DNA of 64,000 nucleotides, from NCBI RefSeq assembly GCF_039540195.1, contig NZ_BAABEO010000015.1, forward strand, positions 134,121-198,120, in the 5' to 3' direction. Under the pieces are notes generated by a model that made no database searches, was not told the DNA's origin, and was given only the letters and a program-made list of their open reading frames with translations. Shown here piece by piece: positions 57,238 through 64,000 of the stretch (the stretch's first letter is position 1; the number at the start of each line of letters is the position of its first letter). The stretch is from Zafaria ginkgonis. GTDB lineage: Bacteria; Actinomycetota; Actinomycetes; Actinomycetales; Micrococcaceae. The position numbers and the translations under genes are program-made.

Positions 57238-58539
57238 TCAGGAGGCGATGGCGGCCTTCTCGGTGTGCAGGTATTCGACAGCTCCCCGCGCAATGGCGGC
57301 CATCGCCGCGGCGTGGGAAGCCAGGGGCCGGTTCCGGTCCTCGAGCTGGACGGAGATAAACAGCCCGTCGGCCAGCACCTGAAGGAGGTCGGCCAGCTGC
57401 CGCGCCTGGCGCGCGTCCAGGCCGGGATCCGTGGCCTCGACGAACCAGCGCGCGACGCGGCGCGAGCGCTCGGCGCGGATCTCCTTGAACGCCCGGCGGC
57501 CCGCCTCCCCGCCTCCGCTGTGCTGCAGGGCCAGCAGGTGTCCGATGCGCAGCGGGGCGGGGTTCGACTCGGCGTCCGCGAGCATCCAGCCCAAGCGCTC
57601 CTCCAGCGCGTCCTTCCAGCCCAGGCCCAGTTGATAGGGACGCCCTTCGACCGCGGCCAGCCAGGATTCGCCGCCGGCCTTCATCACCTCCGCCAGCAGG
57701 TCGTCCTTGTCCTTGAACTGCCAGTAGAGGGAGCTGGCGGGCAGCCCCGCCTCCTTGCAGATCTTGGCGATCGTCGCGCCCTCGAAGCCGCGGGCGGCCA
57801 TGACCTTCTCCGCCGCACGCAGCAGGGTCTCGCGCGAGGACGGCGGCTCGGCCTGGCCGGAGCGTGCAGATCGGGAGGGGGCGGGTAGGGATGGGGCACC
57901 CAGCGCCGGCACCTGGGCGGATCCGGGCGCCACGCCCTCGCGGGCCGCCAGCGCCAGCCCGTGCGCAAACATGCGCGTCATGCGGCGCGGGAACGCCCCG
58001 GACAGGGCCTGGTTGAGGAAGCGGCCGTCAAGGAACGCCAGGGTGAGGTCCCCCAGGTAGCCGGATTCGCTGGTGTGGAGTTCGACGCCGAGCTCGCGGC
58101 CCCACCAGTCGACCATGCGCCCCCGGGAGTAGCCACGGATTTCGACGAAGCGGCCGCTCAGCTGCGGGTCGACGTCGGGCCCTTCCAGCGCGACGGTCAG
58201 GCCCAGGCGCCAGTAGTCGGACTGGCGCGGGACGCGGGCGCCGAACGTGAGGTTCTCGACGAGGCGGGCCTCCAGCGTCTCGGGAGAACCGGTCTGGACC
58301 CATTCGGGGACCTCGGCCCGCCGGCCCTGATAGCTGTGCTCGAGCGCCTCGGCCAGCAGCACCTGCTTGTTCTTGAAGTGCCAGAAGATCGAGCTGGCCG
58401 GCAGCCCGGTTTCCTCGGTGATCCGGGCGATGGTGGCCGCACGGTACCCGCTCTCCGCGGCGATGCCCAAGGCGGCCTCGAGGATGCGTCGGCGCGAGGC
58501 GTCCCCCTGGCGGTTGCGGCGCCTGGTCGGTTCGGTCAT
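57238..58539 (-). CDS. Regulator with two tandem TetR modules
   Basis: A 433-residue protein, twice the length of a normal TetR. Module 1 begins at about residue 10 (RRRILEAALGIAAESGYRAATIARI, LPASSIFWHFKNKQVLLAEAL). Module 2 begins near residue 230 (RETLLRAAEKVMAARGFEGATIAKI, LPASSLYWQFKDKDDLLAEVM). Both keep the helix-turn-helix and Trp-His/Gln-Phe-Lys-(N/D)-K-turn, so both probably bind DNA. A Pro/Ser/Ala-rich linker joins them. The start 58539 (MTEPTRRR) is chosen by domain boundaries, as no ribosome site is visible. It is divergent from the ABC transporter operon. Confidence 0.87.
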   Translation of the reverse strand: MTEPTRRRNRQGDASRRRILEAALGIAAESGYRAATIARITEETGLPASSIFWHFKNKQVLLAEALEHSYQGRRAEVPEWVQTGSPETLEARLVENLTFGARVPRQSDYWRLGLTVALEGPDVDPQLSGRFVEIRGYSRGRMVDWWGRELGVELHTSESGYLGDLTLAFLDGRFLNQALSGAFPRRMTRMFAHGLALAAREGVAPGSAQVPALGAPSLPAPSRSARSGQAEPPSSRETLLRAAEKVMAARGFEGATIAKICKEAGLPASSLYWQFKDKDDLLAEVMKAGGESWLAAVEGRPYQLGLGWKDALEERLGWMLADAESNPAPLRIGHLLALQHSGGGEAGRRAFKEIRAERSRRVARWFVEATDPGLDARQARQLADLLQVLADGLFISVQLEDRNRPLASHAAAMAAIARGAVEYLHTEKAAIAS

Positions 58540-58675
58540 GGAAGGGTCGATTCGTCTCGTCGGTGGGAGCCGGGCAGCCTCGGCCCGCGGGATGGCAGTC
58601 ACCAGCGTAACGGAGGAGGCCACCGCAGTGGCGGACGTCACGTTTCAGCATCCGGAACGATCCCGTGGCCCGTTG

Positions 58676-58697
58676 TGACGGGTGGCACATACCGTCA
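58676..58697. promoter_or_regulatory. Candidate TetR operator before the ABC transporter operon
   Basis: TGACGG (58676-58681) and CCGTCA (58692-58697) form an inverted repeat with a 10-bp spacer; the TG/CA pair inside it extends the symmetry. It lies between the double-TetR gene and the first permease gene, 38 bp before the permease start. Confidence 0.45.
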
Positions 58698-58734
58698 TGA
58701 CTCATTGCATCCCATCCACTAACTCGGAGGACCC

Positions 58735-59691
58735 ATGGCGCCAAAACTGCGCATCGCCGCGGTACGACTGGCCCACCTGGCCGGCGTGCTGCTCGGCGTC
58801 AGCTTCTTGGTGTACGTACTGCTTGACCTTCTCCCCGGGGACACGGCCGAAGTCATCGTTGCCTCCAGCTCCAACCCCACCGAGGGCGCGGTGGAGGAAA
58901 TCCGCCGCCAGCTCGGCCTCGACCAGCCCCTCCTGGTCCGCTACTTCCAGTGGCTCGGCGACGCCATCACCGGCAACCTGGGCGTGTCCTTCCGCACCGG
59001 CCAGCAGGTCGTCGACGCCATCGGTGAGCGCCTCCCGGTGACCCTGGAGCTGCTGGTCCTGGCGGAGGTCATCTCCCTGGCCATCGCCGTTCCGCTGGCC
59101 GTCGCCGCCGCCAAGCGCCGCGACACCAAGTTCGACCGCGGCACCGCCGTCGTCACCTTCGGCCTGCAGTCCATCCCCAACTTCGTGGTCGCCCTGGTCA
59201 TGATCGTGGTCTTCTCGGTCACCCTCGGCTGGCTGCCCGCCATCGGCTACGTGCCGATCGAGGAAGGCCTCGGGGCGAACCTGGAGTCCCTGATCATCCC
59301 CGCCGTCGCACTGGCCTCGGGCCTGGTCCCGCTGTACACCCGCGTGCTGCGCAACGAGATGATCCGCGTGCTCCAGGAGGACTTCATCCTGGTGGCCCGC
59401 GCCCAGGGCCTCACCTCCCGCACCGTCCTGTTCCGCTACGCGCTCAAGCCGTCGCTGCCGACGCTGGTGACCGTGGTGGGCATCAACATCGGCACCCTGA
59501 TCGGCGGCACGATCATCATCGAACTGATCTGCGGCCTGCCGGGCGTGGGCACCCTGCTCTACAGCGGGATCAACAACCGCGACTACGTGCTGGTCCAGGG
59601 CGTCATCCTCTTCGTCGCCGCCGCCTACGTCGTCGCGAACTTCCTCGTCGACATGTTCTACACATTCCTGGATCCGAGGGTCAGCGCATGA
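58735..59691 (+). CDS. Peptide/aromatic-type ABC transporter permease (DppB-like)
   Basis: A 318-residue permease with six membrane segments. RRQLGLDQPLLVRYFQWLGDAITGNLG is the family-specific periplasmic segment, and LVARAQGLTSRTVLFRYALKPSLPTLVTVVG is the cytoplasmic EAA loop that contacts the ATPase. CGGAGG precedes the ATG. It is the first gene of a four-gene transporter operon lacking a binding protein. Confidence 0.92.
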   Translation: MAPKLRIAAVRLAHLAGVLLGVSFLVYVLLDLLPGDTAEVIVASSSNPTEGAVEEIRRQLGLDQPLLVRYFQWLGDAITGNLGVSFRTGQQVVDAIGERLPVTLELLVLAEVISLAIAVPLAVAAAKRRDTKFDRGTAVVTFGLQSIPNFVVALVMIVVFSVTLGWLPAIGYVPIEEGLGANLESLIIPAVALASGLVPLYTRVLRNEMIRVLQEDFILVARAQGLTSRTVLFRYALKPSLPTLVTVVGINIGTLIGGTIIIELICGLPGVGTLLYSGINNRDYVLVQGVILFVAAAYVVANFLVDMFYTFLDPRVSA

Positions 59692-60590
59692 GCACCGTCC
59701 TGAACAAGCCCGTCCCGGTCCCCGGGGCCCCGTCCACCTCCAAGGCCCCCACGCTGCCGAGGCGCCGCCGCCGCGACGGCGCCCCGCTCTCCGTCATCCT
59801 CTCCATCGCCTGGCTGGGACTCCTGGCCGCCGCGATCGTGCTGTTCCCGCTCCTGCAGCTGCCGGACCCCACGCGCAGCGACTACGGCGCCATCGCCGCC
59901 GGACCGTTCACCGAGGGGCACCTTCTGGGGACCGACGAGATCGGCCGCGACATCCTCTCCCGGGTGATCGTCGGCGCCAAGGTGTCCCTGACGGCCGGCA
60001 TCGGCGCGGTCCTGGTGGCCACGCTGATCGGCTCCACGCTGGGCATCTGCGCCGGGTTCTTCGGCGGCATCGCCAACCGCGTCATCAGCGCCGCGCTGGA
60101 CATCATGCTCGCCTTCCCCGCGATCGTGGCCCTGATCGGCCTGGGCGTCTTCCTGGGCCCCGGCCTGGGGACCATCATCATCGGCATCGGCATCGTGGCC
60201 TCCCCGGCCGTGGCCCGCGTCGCCCGCTCCGCCACGCTGCTGTACGTGAACCGCGACTTCGTCGTGGCCGCCCGCGGCATGGGCGCCGGCAGCTGGCGGA
60301 TCCTCTTCCGCGAGATCCTGCCCAACGTCGTCGTGCCGGTCATCGCCTACTCGACCGTGCTGATCGCCGTGGCGATCGTCGCCGAGGCGTCGCTGAGCTT
60401 CCTGGGCCTGGGCGTCCCGCCGCCGTCCTCCTCGTGGGGCTCCATGATGGGCACCGGCCGCGCGGAGCTGCAGCACCACCCGCACATCGTGCTGGTCCCG
60501 GCCGCCGCCATGTTCCTGACCCTGCTGGCGCTGAACTTCCTGGCCGAGTTCCTCAGCAAGCGCTTCGACATCAAGGAGGCCGCACTGTGA
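59688..60590 (+). CDS. Peptide/aromatic-type ABC transporter permease (DppC-like)
   Basis: A 300-residue permease: HLLGTDEIGRDILSRVIVGAKVSL is the hallmark of the DppC/OppC group, and VVAARGMGAGSWRILFREILPNVV is the EAA loop. It overlaps the preceding gene by 4 bp and pairs with it to form the channel. Confidence 0.92.
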   Translation: MSTVLNKPVPVPGAPSTSKAPTLPRRRRRDGAPLSVILSIAWLGLLAAAIVLFPLLQLPDPTRSDYGAIAAGPFTEGHLLGTDEIGRDILSRVIVGAKVSLTAGIGAVLVATLIGSTLGICAGFFGGIANRVISAALDIMLAFPAIVALIGLGVFLGPGLGTIIIGIGIVASPAVARVARSATLLYVNRDFVVAARGMGAGSWRILFREILPNVVVPVIAYSTVLIAVAIVAEASLSFLGLGVPPPSSSWGSMMGTGRAELQHHPHIVLVPAAAMFLTLLALNFLAEFLSKRFDIKEAAL

Positions 60591-61633
60591 GCACCACGGA
60601 AACCCTGGCGCCCAACGCCCCGCTGCTGGAGATCAAGGACCTCCACATCCACTTCGACACCGGCCGCGGCATCGCGGAGGTCGTCAACGGCGTGGGCCTG
60701 CGGCTGGAAGCCGGCAAGGTGCACGGGCTGGTCGGCGAGTCCGGCTCCGGCAAGTCGGTGACCTCCCGGGCCGTGATGGACCTGCTGCCGCGCCGGCGCA
60801 TGTTCCGCCGCGACGGCTCCATCAAGTTCAACGGCCGCGAGATCATGGGCCTGACCGAGGACCAGATGCGCGCGGAAATCCGCGGGCGCCACATCTCGAT
60901 GGTCTTCCAGGATCCGATGACGGCGCTGAACCCGGTGATGCGCATCGGCCAGCAGATCTCGCTGCCGCTGCGCCGCCACTTCGGGATCTCCAAGAAGGAG
61001 GCCTGGGAACGCGCCGTGGAACTGCTGCACCAGGTCGGCATCCCCAATCCGGCGGAGAAGGTCCGGTCCTACCCGCACGAGATGTCCGGCGGCCAGCGCC
61101 AGCGCGTTATGATCGCGATCGCCCTGGCCTGCGACCCGGAGCTGCTGATCGCCGACGAACCGACCACCGCCCTGGACGTGACCGTGCAGGCCCAGATCCT
61201 GGACCTGTTCGACAAGCTCCGCGAGGAGCGCAACCTGGCGATCCTGCTGGTCTCCCACGACCTGTCGCTGATCGCCGAGCGCTGCGACGACGTCTCGGTC
61301 ATGTACGCCGGCCGCATCGTGGAGTCCGGTCCCGCGGCCGAGGTCTTCGCTGCGCCGTCCCACCCGTACACGCACCTGCTGGAGGAGGCGCGCCCGTCGA
61401 TGGAGAACGAGCCGCACACCCTCCTGAAGACCATCCCGGGCCGGCCCCCGTACCTGGTGGACCTGCCTCCGGGCTGCTCCTTCGCCGCGCGCTGCCCGCG
61501 GGCCACCGCGGAGTGCCACGAGACCCGGCCGACGCTGGAAACCACCGGGGAGGGCCGCCGCCTGGCGTGCTTCCACCCGCTCGCGGCCCACACCACCGAT
61601 TCCGAACTCTCCGCGACAGGAGCCTCCTCATGA
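60587..61633 (+). CDS. ABC transporter ATP-binding protein (DppD-like)
   Basis: A 348-residue ATPase. Walker A GESGSGKS, signature MSGGQRQRV, Walker B LLIADEPTTALD and H-loop VSHDLSL are intact. The C-terminal oligopeptide extension has the cysteines of CSFAARCPRATAEC that may hold an iron-sulfur cluster or zinc. It starts at a GTG overlapping the permease stop by 4 bp, with AAGGAGG upstream. Confidence 0.92.
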   Translation: MSTTETLAPNAPLLEIKDLHIHFDTGRGIAEVVNGVGLRLEAGKVHGLVGESGSGKSVTSRAVMDLLPRRRMFRRDGSIKFNGREIMGLTEDQMRAEIRGRHISMVFQDPMTALNPVMRIGQQISLPLRRHFGISKKEAWERAVELLHQVGIPNPAEKVRSYPHEMSGGQRQRVMIAIALACDPELLIADEPTTALDVTVQAQILDLFDKLREERNLAILLVSHDLSLIAERCDDVSVMYAGRIVESGPAAEVFAAPSHPYTHLLEEARPSMENEPHTLLKTIPGRPPYLVDLPPGCSFAARCPRATAECHETRPTLETTGEGRRLACFHPLAAHTTDSELSATGASS

Positions 61634-62613
61634 CCTCTCCCGCAGTGGACACCGTCGCCTCCCCCTCCGCCGACGCCGAGATCGCCCTGCGCGGCACCGG
61701 GATCGTGGTGGACTACAAGGTCCGCGGCAAGAAGCCCTTCCGCGCCGTGCACGGGGTGGACATCGAGCTGCGCCGCGGCGAGACGCTTGGCCTGGTCGGC
61801 GAATCCGGCTGCGGCAAGTCGACCACGGGCAAGTCCCTGATCCAACTCCCGGCGCCCACCGGCGGGGAGGTGTGGCTCGGCGACACCAAGCTGACCGGCA
61901 TGAGCCAGGGCCAGCTGCGCGGGCTGCGCCGCCGCCTACAGCTGATCTTCCAGGACCCGATCGCCTCGCTGAATCCGCGCCGCACCGCCCAGCAGATCGT
62001 GGCGGAGCCGCTGAGCCTGCTGGGGACCAAGGACCCGATGGGGCGCGCACTGGAGGTCCTGGCGCAGGTGGGCGTCGACGAGCAGATGGCCAAGCGCAAG
62101 CCGCACGAGCTCTCCGGCGGCCAGTGCCAGCGCATCTCGATCGCCCGCGCGATCGCCCAGGAGCCCGAGGTCCTGATCTGCGACGAGCCGGTGTCCGCGC
62201 TGGACGTCTCGGTCCAGGCCCAGGTGCTGAACCTGCTGGAGAAGATGAAGGCCGAGTACCAGCTCTCCATGGTCTTCATCTCCCACGACCTCGCCGTCGT
62301 GGCCAACATCAGCGACCGGGTGGCAGTGATGTACCTGGGCCGGATGTGCGAGGTGGCTCCGTCCACCGCGCTCTACCGGGCGCCGCGGCACCACTACACC
62401 TCGCTGCTGCTGAACTCCGTGCCGAAGCCCGGCCAGGAGCGCGAGCGCACCGTGGTCTCCAAGGACCACGGGTCGATGAAGTACGACGGCACCGGGTGCC
62501 CCTTCGCCTCCCGCTGCCCGGCGGCGACGGAGGTCTGCAAGACCACCATGCCCGACCTCACGACGCTGGGGCCCGACCACCAGGTCGCGTGCCACCACCC
62601 CATCGAGGCGTAG
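61630..62613 (+). CDS. ABC transporter ATP-binding protein (DppF-like)
   Basis: A 327-residue ATPase with Walker A GESGCGKST, Walker B LICDEPVSALD and H-loop ISHDLAV. The signature reads LSGGQCQRI, with Cys in place of the usual Arg, which is unusual but probably functional. The Cys cluster CPFASRCPAATEVC is in the C-terminal region. It overlaps the DppD-like gene by 4 bp and closes the operon. Confidence 0.92.
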   Translation: MTSPAVDTVASPSADAEIALRGTGIVVDYKVRGKKPFRAVHGVDIELRRGETLGLVGESGCGKSTTGKSLIQLPAPTGGEVWLGDTKLTGMSQGQLRGLRRRLQLIFQDPIASLNPRRTAQQIVAEPLSLLGTKDPMGRALEVLAQVGVDEQMAKRKPHELSGGQCQRISIARAIAQEPEVLICDEPVSALDVSVQAQVLNLLEKMKAEYQLSMVFISHDLAVVANISDRVAVMYLGRMCEVAPSTALYRAPRHHYTSLLLNSVPKPGQERERTVVSKDHGSMKYDGTGCPFASRCPAATEVCKTTMPDLTTLGPDHQVACHHPIEA

Positions 62614-62662
62614 TTCGGCCCGCGGGCCCGGCTGGGCGCGGCGCGGTTCAAGGCGACTCAGT

Positions 62663-62704
62663 GCAGGACGACGACGGCGGGTTCTCCCGCCGTCGTCGTC
62701 CTGC
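62663..62704 (+). terminator. Terminator of the ABC transporter operon
   Basis: A perfect 19-bp stem (62663-62681 with 62686-62704; arm begins GCAGGACGACGACGGCGG) around a TTCT loop lies 50 bp after the last ATPase stop codon. Confidence 0.8.
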
Positions 62705-62846
62705 GTTGCGGGCCGTCCCGGCGGAGGCCCCGCTGCCGGCCGCGGCCGCGGCCGGCCTCCTCCGCCCTGCCGCCGAATCCCCGCCCGGATCCTTGCCCCG
62801 AACCGGTGTGATTCGGATCGCATTCTGGTACGCTCAATCCAGTTCC

Positions 62847-62862
62847 TGTATCACTTACTACA
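62847..62862. promoter_or_regulatory. Candidate operator upstream of the second IclR gene
   Basis: TGTATCACTTACTACA lies 44 bp before the IclR start. It shares TGTA-N5-TACTAC with 55346-55360, upstream of the paralogous IclR, and suggests autoregulation or cross-regulation. Confidence 0.4.
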
Positions 62863-62905
62863 ATCTCGGCAAAGGTGCCGCGATCCGCTGCGGAAGGTGA
62901 CTTGC

Positions 62906-63700
62906 ATGACCCTGACGGCCGAACCGATCACCAGCGTTTCCAAGACCTCGACGTCCGTGCGCAAGGCGCTGGGCCTGCTGGATGCCTTCCGCGACGGCAC
63001 CCACGCCGTGGGCGTCAGCGAAATCTCCCGCCGCGCCGGCATCCCCAAGTCCACCGCGTTCCGGCTGCTGGCCACCCTGGAGGAATGCGGATTCGTCGAA
63101 CGCGTCGGCGCGCTGCGCACCGACTACCAGCTCACCTGGCGGGTGTTCGAGCTCGGCAACCGCGTGGAGCACTGCGCTCCGCGCGGACTGCGCGACATCG
63201 CGCTGCCCTACATGTCCGAGCTGTGGTCCGCCCACCACCGGGCGGTGCATCTGGCCGCGCCCGCCGGGGACGAGGTGGTCATCGTGGAGAAGATCCACGG
63301 CCACCAGGCCGGGCGGCTGCTGACCTCAACCATCGGCGGACGCACCGCGCTGCACCGCACCAGCCTGGGCAAGGTGATCCTTGCGTTCTCCAGCAAGGAG
63401 ACGGTCGATGCCGCGCTGGGGCGCCCCTTGGCGCCCCGGACGCAGTACTCCCTGGTGCACCCGGGGCAGTTGGTGAACCAGCTGCACCAGGCGCAGCGCG
63501 AGGGCGTCGCCTACGACCGCGAGGAGAGCAGGTTGGGGCTGACCAGCGTGGCCGCGCCGATCCTGCGCCGCGGGCGGGCGGTCGCCGCAGTGTCCCTTTC
63601 CTCCCCCACCAGCGGCTTCAGCGAAGGCTTCACCGACGCGGTGAAGACGGCAGCGCGCGGAATCACCGAGGCGCTGCGGACCGCCGACGCGGCCGCCTAA
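62906..63700 (+). CDS. IclR family transcriptional regulator
   Basis: A 264-residue paralogue of the IclR at 54456. The winged helix is VRKALGLLDAF, VGVSEISRRAGIPKSTAFRLLATLEECGFVERV; the effector domain includes VHLAAPAGDEVVIVEKIHGHQ and GVAYDREESRLGLTSVAAPI. The ATG at 62906 has GGAAGG 8 bp upstream; an in-frame GTG at 62897 is less likely. It lies directly upstream of a flavoprotein hydroxylase gene, whose promoter region carries IclR-like palindromes. Confidence 0.9.
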   Translation: MTLTAEPITSVSKTSTSVRKALGLLDAFRDGTHAVGVSEISRRAGIPKSTAFRLLATLEECGFVERVGALRTDYQLTWRVFELGNRVEHCAPRGLRDIALPYMSELWSAHHRAVHLAAPAGDEVVIVEKIHGHQAGRLLTSTIGGRTALHRTSLGKVILAFSSKETVDAALGRPLAPRTQYSLVHPGQLVNQLHQAQREGVAYDREESRLGLTSVAAPILRRGRAVAAVSLSSPTSGFSEGFTDAVKTAARGITEALRTADAAA

Positions 63701-63714
63701 AGGGTCCGGCCACA

Positions 63715-63777
63715 AACGCCGTCCGGGTTGCGCACTCTCTGGCTTGTCCAGGGCGCGCACAACCCGGGCGGCGTTTT
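63715..63777 (+). terminator. Terminator of the second IclR gene
   Basis: AACGCCGTCCGGGTTG pairs with the inverted CAACCCGGGCGGCGTT (one mismatch), and TTTT follows. The loop between is about 28 bases. Confidence 0.75.
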
Positions 63778-63848
63778 GGCGTGGGGCCCGTTTCCACGGC
63801 TTGTGACCCACGACATGTTTGCCGTACAGTTCTTGCTGAACGGCCAAT

Positions 63849-63883
63849 ACTCGATTATCGAACGCAAAGTTCCCATATAGAAC
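63849..63883. promoter_or_regulatory. Two IclR-type palindromes upstream of the hydroxylase gene
   Basis: On the minus strand 63863-63849 reads GTTCGATAATCGAGT, and 63869-63883 reads GTTCCCATATAGAAC (GTTC-N7-GAAC). Their centres are 20 bp apart, about two helical turns. The first resembles the GTTCGATAATCGCAC-type sites described for the IclR-family activator PcaR. They lie 44-78 bp before the hydroxylase start, so the adjacent IclR is the likely regulator. Confidence 0.55.
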
Positions 63884-63926
63884 ACCCTGGGCCGGCAGCA
63901 GCCAACAGAACGAAGTAAGGAAACCC

Positions 63927-64000
63927 GTGAAATTCCACCACCACGGCTACGTATCCGGTGACCCGCGGGTCCAGCCGGCTGCCGGCGTCGGCATCGACCG
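63927..64000 (+). CDS. FAD-dependent aromatic hydroxylase, N-terminal fragment
   Basis: Only 24 codons are visible: the GTG at 63927 is preceded by AAGGAAA, and translation begins with Met-Lys-Phe-His-His-His-Gly-Tyr-Val-Ser-Gly-Asp-Pro. This opening, with its run of His and GDPR, is characteristic of the phenol/3-hydroxybenzoate 4-monooxygenase group of flavoproteins (MobA- and PheA-like), whose FAD motif would follow just beyond the window. The neighbouring IclR gene supports an aromatic role. Confidence 0.6.
   Translation, partial: MKFHHHGYVSGDPRVQPAAGVGID

Overview
The window is about 64 kb of GC-rich, gene-dense DNA with short intergenic gaps, AAGGAG-type ribosome sites, ATGA/TGATG overlaps and strong GC-rich hairpins at most transcript ends. 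Gene families (RbsABC-type importers with a ROK repressor, TcuA with an FCD-GntR regulator, DODA-type dioxygenase, HsaA/BphC/BphD-like aromatic enzymes, IclR regulators) fit a soil actinobacterium of the Micrococcales, probably Micrococcaceae (Arthrobacter-like). The genus is inferred from protein style only. No rRNA, tRNA, CRISPR array, transposase or phage gene was seen.

Layout. 1-5214 (minus): a partial CPBP membrane protease, a 56-bp tandem repeat, a pentapeptide-repeat protein and a heterodimeric ABC exporter pair. 5350-14716: a sugar or polyol system, in which a seven-gene minus-strand operon (ATPase, two permeases, binding protein, two TIM-barrel isomerase-like enzymes and one Gfo/Idh/MocA dehydrogenase) faces a ROK repressor across a palindromic operator. 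14847-26689: mostly single metabolic genes (DODA dioxygenase, SRPBCC protein, TcuA plus GntR, YnfA, AhpD-like, pirin, GNAT, M16 peptidase, a kinase-aminotransferase fusion, a GyrI-like protein). 26767-31632: a TAXI binding protein with a two-component system, divergent from an MHS-type MFS carrier.

31785-46784: a 13-gene minus-strand operon divergent from a MarR regulator across a perfect 16-bp palindrome. It combines a split transketolase, transaldolase, PfkB kinase, Zn alcohol dehydrogenase, two SDRs, an aldehyde dehydrogenase, a TIM-barrel epimerase-like protein and an RbsABC-type importer with two near-duplicate binding proteins. It reads as a self-contained route for an unidentified sugar or polyol into the non-oxidative pentose phosphate reactions, and is the best candidate here for an undescribed pathway.

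47020-64000: an aromatic-compound region. One operon holds a peptide/opine-type binding protein, extradiol dioxygenase, HsaA-like flavin monooxygenase and meta-cleavage hydrolase. Nearby are a paralogous binding protein, an ABC transporter (two permeases, two ATPases) with no binding protein of its own, two IclR regulators, a protein with two TetR modules, a flavin reductase fused to an IclR-type effector domain, and the start of a flavoprotein hydroxylase. A roughly 400-bp fold-back element with 56-bp inverted ends lies between two convergent genes here.
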